A DNA stretch of 64,000 nt. Origin: Halocafeteria seosinensis. Lineage: Eukaryota; Sar; Bigyra; Bicosoecida. Positions within the stretch are counted from its first letter, which is position 1. Every line of letters starts with the position of its first letter. The stretch lies in the NCBI GenBank assembly GCA_001687465.1, contig LVLI01000329.1:1-64000 (forward strand), written 5' to 3'. This document shows positions 1 to 11,200 of the stretch, in pieces. A program made the position numbers and the translations under genes. The notes under the pieces were generated by a model that saw only the letters and a program-made list of their open reading frames with translations, searched no databases and had not been told where the DNA came from.

Positions 1-104
1 GAAAACATGAGAAATGAACAGTGCTGCTTTGGTATATACGTCCTCCTATGATCATGAGAAACGATGGCCTAAGAAAACATGAGAAATTAACAGGGCTGCC
101 TTAA
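1..104. repeat. Imperfect direct repeat, two ~32-bp copies 72 bp apart
   Basis: The copies at 1-32 and 73-104 share the core GAAAACATGAGAAAT and then match with a few substitutions (GAACAGTGCTGCTT against TAACAGGGCTGCCT). Only two copies are visible, and the array may continue beyond the left edge of the window. Function unknown. Confidence 0.6.
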
Positions 105-1064
105 CCCCATACGCGTTAAATGCTTTTAAAAGGACAGGAACAGGCACCGCGACTGGCCAACTATCCACTCACCAGTCGCTTTCAGTTACCTATATCCCCC
201 AACCCTGCCAAGGAAAAACATGCTGGATCCGCGTCCCGAACCTAACAAATAGAACCGGTAGCCAATCAAGCGGAACTCCTGGACCAGGAAGCCTGGTAGG
301 CGATCAACCCGAATCCCGTCCACAGTCTTTCTTACCATCCTGGCACTCGCCCTAGCTTACCATCTTTATAGGCGTTCTTTCCCTCCACTGACGGAAGGAA
401 TGGGGTAGTGAATGCAACATTACTCGCTAACGGTTTGGGACGTAAATGTTCACCGTGGCGTCCCGGTTTCTTCTCTCACAATCTCTCTTCATGCGAATTA
501 AAAGCGTGAAATCACCGCCATCAGCACATCATCGCCAAAGGACCACCTGCGGGGCCATGCTGAACTCTTCGCACGTTTCAGGCACCTATCGCACTGCGCG
601 ATTGTACACAATATCTCCTTCTGTACCGTCCCTGTTGTAGGATTACAAGTCGACCCCGAAAACCGAAATGTAGTCTGAGTGAGTTTGCCCCGAGTAGAGG
701 GACGAAACACTATCCCGTCTATGAACAATACTGCAGGTCCGTTGCCAGACATGTTCTCTTACTCGCCTAAATTGTTAAGATGCGGATTCCTCTACTGTCC
801 ACTGAGAACGAAAGCCCACCACACTTGCTAATATAAGGAATCCATCGAGTTGCCAACGCGCCTTCCAGGAGTGGTCCAAAATCATCCCGCTACCCTCTCA
901 TACACGTTCCTGCAACATTTGAACACATCACCAGATGAAACTTCAACAACAATGGAGAGCATCCTCCTTATTCCTACAGATATACATTCTATCAAACTTC
1001 ATATGTCGGCCCTACTTTTCTCCTTGAAGTTGCATGGATAGGCGCAACCTTCCCGTCCGTGGAA

Positions 1065-1103
1065 TTTCGGGGGGTCGGGAACCTCCCCCGGAAGCCCCCG
1101 AAA
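1065..1103. promoter_or_regulatory. Inverted repeat upstream of PSMA2
   Basis: TTTCGGGGG (from 1065) pairs with CCCCCGAAA (1095-1103) across a ~20-nt GC-rich centre, about 170 bp upstream of the PSMA2 ATG. It could be a promoter element or a hairpin; there is no direct evidence of function. Confidence 0.35.
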
Positions 1104-1272
1104 AAAAAATCACAATTTGTCCGAAGGAACGTGCTTCCGTTTAGTCCATTTTGGTTGAGAGCAGGCTACCATTGGCAGCAGTGTAATCGCCTGTACAAGT
1201 GTTGGAAAAATACGTATATCTTGCAAATTTGGCAATTGTTTGGACCGGTAGAGAGACCTAAAAGCTTCGAAA

Positions 1273-2452
1273 ATGGGGGATTCTAGCTACTCGTTTTCGC
1301 TGACCACATTCAATCCAACAGGGAAGCTCTTGCAGATCGAGCATGCTTTAAAGGCTGTACAGAATGGCAAGACGTCCTTAGGTATACAAGGTATGTCTTC
1401 GTCTTCTTTCTGTCTGGCCTGTGTTAAGTGAAGCCTGGACTGGGTGGTGTGTGGAAGGAAGTGTCTGGGAGGATACCCCTTTTTGTAGTTTCGGGTGTCC
1501 CTTTTGCGTCCCCTGAGGTTGGACAGGGTCATCCCGATGCTTGCAAGAGCTATATTGAGCATTATTTCCTGGGTTTTCGTATACAGCTACGAACGGTGTC
1601 GTCATTGCTACGGAGAAGAAGCTCCCGTCAATACTGGTTGATGAAGAGTCTGTAAATAAAGTCCAATTTTTGGCGGATCATATAGGTGAGTGAAGCTCTG
1701 GAATGTATTGTCGATGCTTTAGCTGTGCAATGAAACGAGTATTATGCAGGCGTAGTATACTCTGGGATGAGCCCTGATTTCCGCGTTGCCGTGAGAAGGG
1801 GTCAAAAACAAGCTGAGGCATACCACCGAAGATATGGAGTAAGCCTTTGCCACTGTGTTTTATTGAATCCACCTCTGCTGTAACTAAATGCTTTCGGTGT
1901 TGCTGCAGGAACGAATTCCCGTTTTACAGTTGACTCGTCATGTGGCGAATGTAATGCAAGAATTTACACAACAGGGCGGTGTGAGACCGTTTGGTATCTC
2001 CGTGCTAATTGCTGGATACGACGACGATGGCCCGCAATTGTTCCAGGTACGTCAGTACCTATCCCAACTCTATTGAACTAACTATTGGACTTTACCATTT
2101 ACTTTGCTTCCGTTTAGGTTGATCCATCTGGGGCGTATTTTGGCTGGAGAGCTTCCGCTATCGGGAGTAACTTCAAGAATGCTAAGACTTTCTTGGAGAA
2201 GGTAAGCACGGAGGATCTCTTGGCTAGATTAGAAATTATCCTGAGCCTACCCTTCTCTTTTGAATTTTACAGAGATATAACGAAGAAATGGAACTCGAAG
2301 ACGCCATCCATACTGCTTTGCTCACTCTGCGCGAGGGATTTGATGGCCAAATGACAAGCCAAAATATTGAATTGGGGGTAACTACTCCTGAAGGGAATTT
2401 CCGTGTGCTGACTAAAGAAGAGGTGGCCGACTACCTCCTCGAAGCAGAATAG
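1273..2452 (+). CDS. PSMA2: 20S proteasome subunit alpha type-2
   Basis: Structural alpha-ring subunit of the 20S proteasome, about 235 residues, the usual family length. Six exons: 1273-1390, 1587-1685, 1750-1838, 1909-2046, 2118-2201 and 2273-2452; they sum to a multiple of three. The N-terminus [19 protein letters not shown] is the alpha-subunit signature, followed by [29 protein letters not shown] and DPSGAYFGW. The last exon carries [20 protein letters not shown]. These motifs single out alpha-2 (yeast Pre8, plant PAB) among the seven alpha types. As in all alpha subunits there is no catalytic N-terminal threonine. The start is fixed by the conserved N-terminus. A second alpha subunit lies at 18641-19972. 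Confidence 0.97.
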
Positions 2453-2499
2453 TTAGCTTAGAGCAGAATATCACTGTGACAATTCTGGTGTTGTATTGG

Positions 2500-3707
2500 T
2501 TATCGAAGCTCTCGAGCCATTGGAGTCTCTTGTTGATTCACTGTAACCGGAGCATCTATGTCATGCTCTACATTTCGGCTGGGAATGTCTGCAGATTCGA
2601 TAAAGTGTACACCCAACTTCTCCATCTCTGCCTTTTCTTTGTTAATCGTCTCCTCTGAAATTCCCCTGGCTCCATCCAAAATCAGATATGTATTGAACCC
2701 GGCCTTTGCTGAGTCCTTGCAAGTAAACGCAACACAGTAGTCAAGGGCCAATCCGGCAACAAATACGTCCTCGACATTGCGGGACTTTAGCTCATCCTCT
2801 AAGATTGTCTTTTCCTTCGTATGACCCAATGCATCACCGAACCCACTGTAGCTATCAACATCTTGCTGCATACCTTTTTTAACTATGACGTCATTCTCAG
2901 ACGTTTCTAAATGAGGATGAAATTCTGCTCCTCTCGACCCTTGAACACAATGATCTGGCCACATCATTTGTTCACCAATACCGGGAATGTTTGCCACTGT
3001 GAATACTTCCTTTCCTGGATTGTTGCTTGCGAACGACATATGATCCTGTGGGTGCCAGTCTTGCGTGAGAGCAATCACATCCCATTTGACTGAGTCTCGT
3101 AGTCTATTGATAACCGGGATGACTTCATCTCCATTAGGGACTTCGAGGCCCCCATCCTTGCAGAAATCGTTCTGGGCGTCGACTACCACGAATCCACGTT
3201 TACCAGGTTCTGTACCAGTATCTTTCCCCTTCGGTGAACTCTTCATTGTTTTCAATAGTTCCCTTTGCCGTTTTGACGCTTCCGCTTCCTTCATATTGAC
3301 CTTCGTTGCCTCTCGGATGGCGGGTCCGTCTAGATCCAACCGGATCCCGTATGTATCCGAAACCTGTGGAATTTATAACCGTTGGATGGATAAATTCCCG
3401 ATAAGAATTCGAACCCACCGTCGTTATTACATACCTCGGCTGAAAATTCCCACTCTCCTCCAACTATGACGTCATCTTCAGTGTACACGAACGGACTTGC
3501 AACTAAGCCATGGTCATAGAGGGGAAGCTTCTTTTCATCGAATTTGCGCTTCAAGTATGGTACATAGCCAGTTTCCCAATCATCGGGATGTGCCAAATGA
3601 GTCGTCACGCGAACATCCGGAAGGTTAGCCAGGAGCAATTGACCTAGACGCTGTGCATGCGCAAACTTCTCATCATCTGCGCGGCCTGCAATTATGTAGC
3701 GTGCCAT
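2500..3707 (-). CDS. Nicotinamidase with N-terminal MDH1B-like domain
   Basis: Predicted to deamidate nicotinamide to nicotinic acid in NAD salvage. Two exons, 3435-3707 and 2500-3363, with a GTATGT...CCACAG intron; 378 residues. Residues ~145-330 are a PncA/Pnc1-type isochorismatase fold: VVDAQNDFC with the catalytic Asp, DWHPQDHMSF with metal ligands, WPDHCVQG, a conserved Lys in VKKGMQQDVDSYSGF, and the nucleophile in GLALDYCVAF (Cys ~298). Residues 1-~105 (MARYIIAGRADDEKF... to ...VIVGGEWEFSAEVSDTYG) resemble the glutaredoxin-like N-terminal domain of MDH1B, in which an LLLGGYNEFLEHA motif follows a KFVIAGKAD start. The pairing with a nicotinamidase is unusual. Divergent from SNF8. The enzyme call is firm; the N-domain call rests on remembered family sequence. 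Confidence 0.9.
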
Positions 3708-4061
3708 AGTATGTTTTACAGGGGTCTCCGACGAGACGACAGACTCTCTTGCCTCGTTGCGTGTACCCGCACAAGAAATAGACCTACACGATCAGATGCA
3801 CATGCATTCACTTCCACTCATGAGGGCCACTCAGACGAACAATTCCCATACATGTATATGCAGTGCTGTATAGCTCTGCGGCGGCGCGCGTCCACTGAGC
3901 AGTCTGAGCTTCACAAACAACTTCAACCTACGATGGAGGATGGAAGCTATTGGAAGATATTCAGGCACATTCGGTTTGATAGACTTCTCTTTGATGAGTT
4001 AAAAGAGTGGTTCAGTGTGGTAAGAAGACGAGCAAAAGTATCTGCCTGGTATTGGAACACA
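3708..4061. promoter_or_regulatory. Divergent intergenic region between nicotinamidase and SNF8
   Basis: 354 bp separate the two divergent starts and presumably hold both promoters. The SNF8 reading frame stays open upstream through this region, but those residues do not resemble the family, so I treat them as untranslated leader. No motif is clear. Confidence 0.5.
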
Positions 4062-4897
4062 ATGCGCCGCGGCATGGGGGCGGCTGGCTTAGCCCAGCAA
4101 CGACGACGGAGACAATATGCCCAACAAGCTGGGCAACAACTCGAAGAGGAGCGCATGCAGCATTTCGAGAGGCAAATGTCACTTTTCAAGGAGAACCTCC
4201 AAGGTACGTGTCCAGGAAATGAATTCTTTAGACGTCCGTTCATGGACGACCTCGTGTCCGTGCCGGCGCAGAGTTTGCGAAGAAACATAGACATAAAATC
4301 AATTCGGACCCAGAGTTCCGATGGAACTTCCATAAAATGACAAAAGAAATAGGAGTGGATCCACTCGCATCGAACCGGGGATTTTGGGCCGAATTGCTGG
4401 GAGTAGGGGATTTCTACTACGACCTCAGTGTGCAGATCATTGATGTATGTATTTCAACCAGAGAAATAAATGGAGGAATGATTGAGGTAGATGATCTACT
4501 CAAACATTTGAGACGGATGAGAGGGAATGAAGCCCAGACAATCAAGGTCGGTGACATAGAGCAAGCAGTTAAGACTATACAAGTGTTGGACTCTAATTTC
4601 ACTCTCACAACCGTCGACGGGACTCCGTACGTTGTATCGGTGCCTTATGAACTGCGCCCCGGCCACTCCGAAATCTTATCTCTGGTTTCGAATAGAATGA
4701 AGTCGAAGCAGTTAATGGATCAAGCATCAGTGACGTCTTCAACTGTTCAAAAAGAATTACAGTGGACATCCAAGCGATCAACAGAAACATTGAACGAAAT
4801 GACTAGGGACGGAATTGCATGGATAGACGAGCAGGATCCATCTGGAGAACGAGTTTACTGGTTTCCCACTTTGATGTCCGGTTTGATTTCTATATAA
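4062..4897 (+). CDS. SNF8: ESCRT-II subunit SNF8 / VPS22 (EAP30)
   Basis: ESCRT-II component that helps sort ubiquitinated cargo into multivesicular bodies on endosomes. Two exons, 4062-4203 and 4272-4897; 255 residues, the family's normal size. The start MRRGMGAAGLAQ matches the conserved SNF8 N-terminus (MHRRGVGAGAIAK in human). Next come a coiled coil with the MSLFKENLQEFAKKH motif, then IGVDPLASNRGFWAELLG and VGDFYYDLSVQIIDVC, the most diagnostic stretch. The C-terminal winged helices end with GIAWIDEQ...YWFPTLMSGL. I chose this ATG because the frame runs further upstream without family similarity. Its stop codon overlaps the 3' end of the convergent gene at 4890-6647 by 8 bp. Confidence 0.96.
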
Positions 4898-6647
4898 TCT
4901 CACTTTCGTTGGGGGAAAGACCTTTCTTAGCAGACGGGCTAAAACCGGGTGATTCGGGAGAATTTTGGCGGGGCGGGCTCCGCGCTGAAGGTGGTCCACG
5001 GTACACCTTATTTGAAGTAGAGGGCCTTTGCATCGTCTTCGGAGATAAACTTGAAGGCTTTGGTCCAATATGCGGAGATCCAGATTGTGGCAGTTTCCTG
5101 TATGTATCTTTCACAGGTGATTGATTATGTGGGAGACATGGCCCTGCACCATTGCTGTGGCTTGAATTAGATCTTTTCAAGAGCGGGCTTGCTGATCCAC
5201 CTTCATCCCCGAACTGATGACGCCTGTTTTCTGTAAAGGAGTTCGAAAAGCGTAATGCTCCGTATGCTGTTGAAGTATTTTTTTCGTCTGCCTCATGGCT
5301 AGATTCCGCAGAAGTAAGTCGATGCCGGGTTGGTGTATAAGGCTTATCCCCGGAAATGTAAGTCACATCAGCAGACGGTGGGAGACTGGGAGATGTTCCT
5401 TCGTTAATGAATCCGTTACTTCCACTACCCACTGCACCAATGTCGTGGGTTGGAGTTCCTGATGAGAAGTCCACTCCCTGTCCTCGATCATCGGGATGTG
5501 GTTCCTGATAATCATCTTCCTTCTTGTACTTTTTCCTTGTTGCTCTACACCATGATTTGCCTCGACAGCAGATGTTTGACAGTGTTTCTGACTTTCTGAT
5601 GGCATATATTAGGGGGCAAAGTATCACTGCAACATAAAATATTAGAAGCAGGAGGTCGGCTGTAATGGCCTTCGGTGTACGATACGGAATGTCTTCCAAA
5701 TGTTCATCGCTATCGGGTACTAGAGCGATGTGCAGTGCATTATGGACATCTCCTATCCATTCCAGCGATTGCCAATCAGTTTCATCCAGTGCACGTATCC
5801 ATCCATTGATGGACGTTATGTACTCGAACGACCAGTATATCTTGTCCAGAAAATAACGTACGGGCCGCCCACCGAGGCTTAGCAGGGGCATGAGTATCCA
5901 CAAAACCCATCCCATTATGTATGAAACAACGTTCGAAACAAATCGAAGAAAATACTGAATCGGATTCAACTCCAATCGTCGAGCCCTCGGTACTGCTCCT
6001 AGAGGAGGTAGGGCTCCGGGATTGACTTTCAGTATCTCTTCAACAATGTCGTCATAACCCAGAATTTGGGCTTCACTTGGCGTTATTTCCAGCTTTGTAT
6101 TTAACTCAGCTCTTTGCAACCGATACTGCAGGGTCTGAAGCAGCCGTTCTTGGCGCAGGTCACTCTTTCTCTCATGTTGCTGAAAAGTATCCAGTTCCAG
6201 GACCTTTTGTTCTGCAGTATGCAACTGTGCTGTTGCATCTGATAGCTCACTTTCCAGTTGCAATACCCGCGACTCTAGCTTCTCGACTTTTGCTTGGTTG
6301 TGTTCTTTCGAATACGTTTCTTCTTGAATTGTTTTTTGCATAAACTTGTTCGATTCCTGGAGCTCGTCCCGCTGACTCCGACATTTATCTAAAGCTTCTA
6401 CCATGTCTTGGTACTGAGTTTTAAGTTCTTCTAATTCAGAATAACACGCGTTCAGCACCGTATCTCTTTGACGGGCCAGCCAGGCATCCCCTGATACATA
6501 AACTGGGGCCATTGAGGTTGGAGTAACCAAGCTTTGTTCTGCTGTTGTAGCTGCATCCCCTTCTTCTGTTGCTGCTATAGTTTGCCCCCACACACTAAGG
6601 GCTGCTGCGGTGGCAGTGCACACACGAGAGAATACACGCTGAGACAC
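4890..6647 (-). CDS. Unknown coiled-coil membrane protein with signal peptide
   Basis: I do not recognise this 585-residue protein, which lacks introns. Visible features in order: a hydrophobic N-terminus ending in Ala-rich residues, consistent with a signal peptide (1-~26); a long coiled coil (~60-190) with regular LE/LQ heptads; a hydrophobic region around PIQYFLRF to LMPLLSLGG (~225-260); a clear membrane segment AITADLLLLIFYVAVILCPL (~330-352); a Cys- and Lys-rich juxtamembrane stretch; and a long Ser/Pro-rich disordered tail. Inferred topology: lumenal coiled coil, one or two membrane passes, cytosolic tail. Such a layout suits an ER/Golgi tether or a surface protein, but no function is assigned. 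It overlaps the SNF8 3' end tail-to-tail by 8 bp. Confidence 0.75.
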   Translation of the reverse strand: MSQRVFSRVCTATAAALSVWGQTIAATEEGDAATTAEQSLVTPTSMAPVYVSGDAWLARQRDTVLNACYSELEELKTQYQDMVEALDKCRSQRDELQESNKFMQKTIQEETYSKEHNQAKVEKLESRVLQLESELSDATAQLHTAEQKVLELDTFQQHERKSDLRQERLLQTLQYRLQRAELNTKLEITPSEAQILGYDDIVEEILKVNPGALPPLGAVPRARRLELNPIQYFLRFVSNVVSYIMGWVLWILMPLLSLGGRPVRYFLDKIYWSFEYITSINGWIRALDETDWQSLEWIGDVHNALHIALVPDSDEHLEDIPYRTPKAITADLLLLIFYVAVILCPLIYAIRKSETLSNICCRGKSWCRATRKKYKKEDDYQEPHPDDRGQGVDFSSGTPTHDIGAVGSGSNGFINEGTSPSLPPSADVTYISGDKPYTPTRHRLTSAESSHEADEKNTSTAYGALRFSNSFTENRRHQFGDEGGSASPLLKRSNSSHSNGAGPCLPHNQSPVKDTYRKLPQSGSPHIGPKPSSLSPKTMQRPSTSNKVYRGPPSARSPPRQNSPESPGFSPSAKKGLSPNESEII

Positions 6648-7587
6648 GACCTCACGGGGAGCAAACTAGGGAGAACTTACCTAGAAGAAGCCAGTATGCA
6701 CGTGTATGGTAGCTATATACTCTCATTTCCCTCAAAGTATGCCTTTAAAGCACGTTGATCGACCGGATTTTCCCTTCCGTCCTCAGTTATACACCTAAAT
6801 CACGACCACGAGAGTTTCCACACGTAACCATCAAGGTGCGGTATCATCTATTTACGGGACTAAAGAAGTGGTACGCCTTTTATGGGGCCCATTATAGAAA
6901 GAAGACAGTGTGATCCGCAGGAAGGGTAGGGAAAGGCAACGTACCACAAATGAAACAGACTGACTAATGACCAAGGAAATTTGCACCCGGAAAGCAAACA
7001 ACACCACAGTATAGGAACAAATCCATGCACTTAAAAAACGACACTGTTTACAGAAGCAAAGAGACAGAGGAAGACTTGCTAACCTGCTTCCGTTCGGGTG
7101 CGTTGCATTTCCGCTCCCAAGTCTTACAAGGCTTTCCGATTCTTTTTGACGGGATCCTGAAGCTATGTCTCCTAATTTTTCGGCACAATTCTTGGAGAGG
7201 TATACTTGATACGTCTGGTTTGCCTTCTAGTAGGCATATGTAAAATTCGTAAGGGTGGGGGTGGTCAATAAACTCAGAACCTGTTGCATTCGCTATCTCC
7301 GCTGGTTGAACTTAAGTATGTGGGGAGCCTTATGCGGCACGTTTAAATTCGTCCATCATTTCCACATCTCATATACGCCCTACTGTTGTAGTTCTGGTAG
7401 GTGTTTTTAACTTGTTCAATTTTTGCCTCTCTGTGTTTGACTTCCAAGTTGCAGCTTGTCCAAGTTCGGTCATTTAGTGAACCATCGTCGTCCTCAACTA
7501 TGTACGTAAACTTTGTGTGCACCTGCTGCTGCTTCGCTCGAAGGTACCATAAGATATATTCCTTGAGTGATTCAATGCGGCAGCGTG

Positions 7588-7615
7588 AAAAAAAAAAAAA
7601 AAAAAGTGGAAAAAA
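7588..7615 (-). terminator. Oligo-T tracts downstream of the tRNA (Pol III terminator)
   Basis: On the minus strand a run of six T (plus-strand A at 7610-7615) lies about 13 nt past the tRNA 3' end, followed by a run of about 18 T (7588-7605). Four or more T is the usual RNA polymerase III stop, so this is a double terminator. Confidence 0.75.
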
Positions 7616-7627
7616 GTTGCTACCCAG

Positions 7628-7700
7628 TGTCTGCAGGCGGACTCGAACCGCCGGCCTCCCGCGTGTCAGGCGGACGTCATAGCCCCTAGACCATGCAGAC
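7628..7700 (-). tRNA. tRNA with GAC anticodon (Val by codon, Gly-like body)
   Basis: A complete cloverleaf without an intron. The acceptor arms GTCTGCA/TGCAGAC pair perfectly and the discriminator is A. The D arm starts TGGTCTAGGGG, a match to the A box. The anticodon stem TCCGC/GCGGG closes the loop CTGACAC, giving anticodon GAC (reads GUC, Val). The variable loop is AGGCC, the T stem GGCGG/CCGCC, and the loop TTCGAGT within a canonical B box. The segment CGCCTGxCACGCGGGAGGCC matches the eukaryotic tRNA-Gly(GCC) anticodon arm as I recall it, apart from position 35. Eukaryotic nuclear genomes normally decode Val GUC with an A34 (AAC) tRNA, so GAC is unexpected. Confidence 0.85.
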
Positions 7701-7858
7701 TTCACGAACTATGCAAGGAATGGGCTTTACGACATATTTATATAACTTGTATGTTTCCCACGTTGCTATCTTGTATATTCCTCCTCATAAATTTTACATA
7801 CGTTTTTCCACTAACCCATAAAAGAAATGCCAACCGTTTCGAAAGGGTCGAAAGTAGT

Positions 7859-7903
7859 CTAACCCATGTCCCGGCGCTGCGCGGCGCATATGGACAAGGT
7901 TAG
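7859..7903. repeat. Imperfect stem-loop sequence
   Basis: CTAACC (7859-7864) pairs with GGTTAG (7898-7903), then GTCC (7868-7871) pairs with GGAC (7892-7895), around a GC-rich core containing GCGC repeats. It could form a hairpin RNA or be a protein-binding palindrome. No family recognised. Confidence 0.4.
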
Positions 7904-8233
7904 CCGAACTTCAGAGACGAAGATTCGTGAAGGACATAAATTTGCTGTATAACAGTCTGTGTTTCACCCGTATCGTTGTTATTTCAGTAGCAGACATCGG
8001 CAGAGTTTAACATCTGCATAGAAGCTTCAGGGAGTCCTCAAGGAAGGAGGCATTCCTTGCGTGTGTGTAGGGAGGAATCCCAGGAACCTGGAGTTAGAGG
8101 ACGTGTAGACTCCGATTCTCTTGTTTCTCGTCCATACACCGTGTACTCCAAACCACATTGCTAGAGCCAGGTTTATTTTTGTATTATACTGCGGTTCGTC
8201 TTTCGGCGGGCAAGTGCGCCACATGAGCAGCAA

Positions 8234-11200
8234 ATGGAGATGAAGGCGAAAGGGCAATCAAGTGTGGGTCAGCCGGATGAAGCTCGCGAGCAACTGCTTC
8301 AAAAGAGTCTTAGAGCGGATTCGACCCCACCGGCGTCGTCTAAGACAGTATTTTGGATCCAATTGAAAACGCTCGTGTGGAAGAATCTGATACTCTTTCA
8401 GCGAAAAAAGCGCGACAAATTTCGGGAGTTCGTCATTCCACTCATCTTCCTCGCGGTTCTGGTGTCCATTGGTAAATCTTTGAAAAACAAAAACTATGAT
8501 TCTAAAGTTAACTACCGGCCTGAGAGTGTGAATTCACTTAACAGGACACTGGACAGCAGAAAGCTTGCCTTTGCACCATGTGGAGGCTCCGCTTCGGGAG
8601 ACCACTGCCGTGATCTACCCCTGGACAGTATGCAGTCCTACGCGGGAGAAGATGCGCGCTCGCAAGATGTGTTGACTTTGAGTGGGAAAATTTATGCTAA
8701 TCAGAGGGGAGTACGATTGCTGTGTTGCGATTCAGAGGATAATGCGATAAAGAAGCTCCAGGACGATCCGAAGCTTCTGGCTGGAATTGTAGCTTTTGAT
8801 TACACGAATGGTGAGCTCTCGGCCCTTGCCACATGTTATGTTCCGATGCTTATGTGTTTATCTTTTCCGCTGTTTTTATACAGGACTGCGTGACCCTTCT
8901 GGAAGGATTAAGTACAGGATTCGTATAGATACGGATCGAGATCTCGACGTAGATACCACGACCAAGTTTAGTAGCGACTATCATCAGCCGCCAAATGCAA
9001 ATTTAGATAGTTACAAGGAGTTGTTCTTGCCAATTCAATTTGCTGTCAACAAAGCAATTCTTCAACAGACTGGTGCTATGGAAGGGTTTTCGTGGGATAA
9101 GTTGAATATCGTGCAGTTCCCTTCGTACTCTTATGTAGTAAATGATGCGGCCAATCAGTTGAAGGCAATTCTTCCAATCTATATGGTTATCATCTTTTCC
9201 CTCCAAATACGAATTTTGTTAGGGAGAATTTTGGAAGAGAAGGTACGTTTCAACCCCGCATACACATGATAAGTGATGCAGCAAGTAGGGTTCACTGTTC
9301 TACTAGCGCAGGAAAACAAGATCACAGAGTCAATGAAGATATCCGGAATGTCTACCGCGGCAATGTGGCTTTCATGGATGATCTCTTATGGAACCTTCAA
9401 CACTATCATTGTACTGCTAATTGTCCTCGTGACGTGGGTCGGGGACTTGCTTGCATCTTCAAACTCCTTTCTAGTCTTCCTTTTTTATTTCATTTTCATG
9501 TGGTCCTGTATGCTATTCAGTATTTTGGTGTCGTCTTTCTTTAGTAAGAGCAAGACTGGTGGAGCTGTCGGTATGCTAGGATTCTTAGTACTCTCTACTC
9601 CTTCGTATGCCTTTACGGGAGGAGCTGGTAATCCGGCGTTGCTGGGTGTCTCGTGTTTATTGCCACCTACAGCGTTTAGCTTGGGAAATGCGATTCTAAC
9701 TGAAGCCGAGAAGGTCCAGCGCTCCGGGGAACATGCGTCAGGAATCCAGTTCTCAAACTTCTTTGATCGCGATATCACAAACATTGACATCTCGTTTGGC
9801 GTCGTTTTTTTGATATTGATATTGGATCTGTTTATTTTAGGGGCGTTGGCTTGGTATTGTGACAAGGTGATTCCCACAGGTGCGTAAGACATAGAAATTA
9901 GTTAAACGTTGTGCGTAATCGCAGTCGTGTTGTTGCAGAGTTTGGGGCTAAGCGTCATCCGCTGTTCTGTTTGAAACCAAGGTATTGGCGAAAGCCCAAG
10001 CCAGAGGAAACCATAGAGGAATCTCGGCTATTGGCACGTAATAAAGATGAGTCGGATACTATAGAAGCACCGGATCCGTCTATCGAACCCGTATCTTCTG
10101 ACATCCGCGAATTGGATGGCGTTCATGTAGCCGGTTTAACAAAAGAGTTTCGTGCGCCAGAACAGGAGACCCAGGGTAAAGACGAAGAAAACGACGAAGG
10201 CCGCAAACACAAAAAAGGGATAATGACTGCAGTGGATAACTTGTCCCTGAATTTTTATCAAGACCACATTACTTGCTTATTGGGCCATAACGGTAAGCTG
10301 CCGGCCGGCATATTTTTGTGAGGGTGTGTTTTAAGCATCACTACGTGTCACAGGAGCGGGAAAGACTACCACGGTTGCAATGTTAACGGGGCTTTGTACA
10401 CCGTCCACGGGTGACGGTTTTGTTTTCGGTAGGAGCATTACGAAGGACATTGACGGAGCCCGGCGAATCATTGGAAACTGTCCTCAGCATGATACCCTTT
10501 TTGAGGAGTTGACTCCTTTTGAACATATGCGGCTGTATGCAGGTAAGTTGCGATGTATGCAGTCCTACAAAGCGCGATTACCTCGAAGCCACACTCTGGT
10601 TGTTGCCACAGGACTGAAAGGATACGATGAATCTCACTCGCGATCTCAAATTCTAGCTCTTTTTGCTTTTTTGGGAATTAGTGAAAAGATTGATGAGTCT
10701 ACTGCTTCTCTCTCAGGAGGGCAGAAACGCAAGCTCTCAATTGCAATGGCGCTGATTGGGAACCCTAAGGTGCTATTTTTGGATGAGCCAACTTCCGGTA
10801 TGGATCCAGATTCTAGAAGAGCTGTTTGGAGTTTGTTAGAAAAAGCAAAAAAGAACCGCGCAATTATTTTGGTGAGTAATCATCGCTTTTGGGCCGTTTT
10901 TCTCATACTCCGAAAATTTTTGTGCTTCTCCGCAGACCACGCACTTTATGGACGAAGCGGACATTCTGGGCGATCGCATAGCTATCCTTAGTAAAGGCAA
11001 ACTGCGAGTCTGTGGTTCATCCCTTTTCTTGAAATCCCGTTTTGGACTAGGGTACCGACTAGATATTTCTGCAAGTGTGGATATTAAATCCAGAAGCTCT
11101 GACAGCCAACGAGAAATTGACGAGCTTGTTGATCGAGGAGCGCAGTCAATTCTTGAGTTAGTCCGTGAATCTGTCCCGTTAGCCAAAATCCAGGAGAAGA

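Larger units (their letters stand above)
1..1272. other. Stretch with no recognised gene, upstream of PSMA2
   Basis: I see no conserved protein here; the reading frames are short and look like nothing known. The first 104 bases hold an imperfect direct repeat (about 1-32 and 73-104). An inverted repeat lies at 1065-1103, 170-205 bp before the PSMA2 start, and may belong to that promoter. A gene continuing from beyond the left edge cannot be excluded. Confidence 0.5.
6648..8233. other. Gene-poor stretch carrying one tRNA and two inverted-repeat elements
   Basis: About 1.6 kb between the coiled-coil protein and the ABCA transporter. Apart from the tRNA at 7628-7700 with its oligo-T tracts, and a stem-loop-like sequence at 7859-7903, I see no gene. 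The short reading frames here have no recognisable similarity. Confidence 0.5.
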
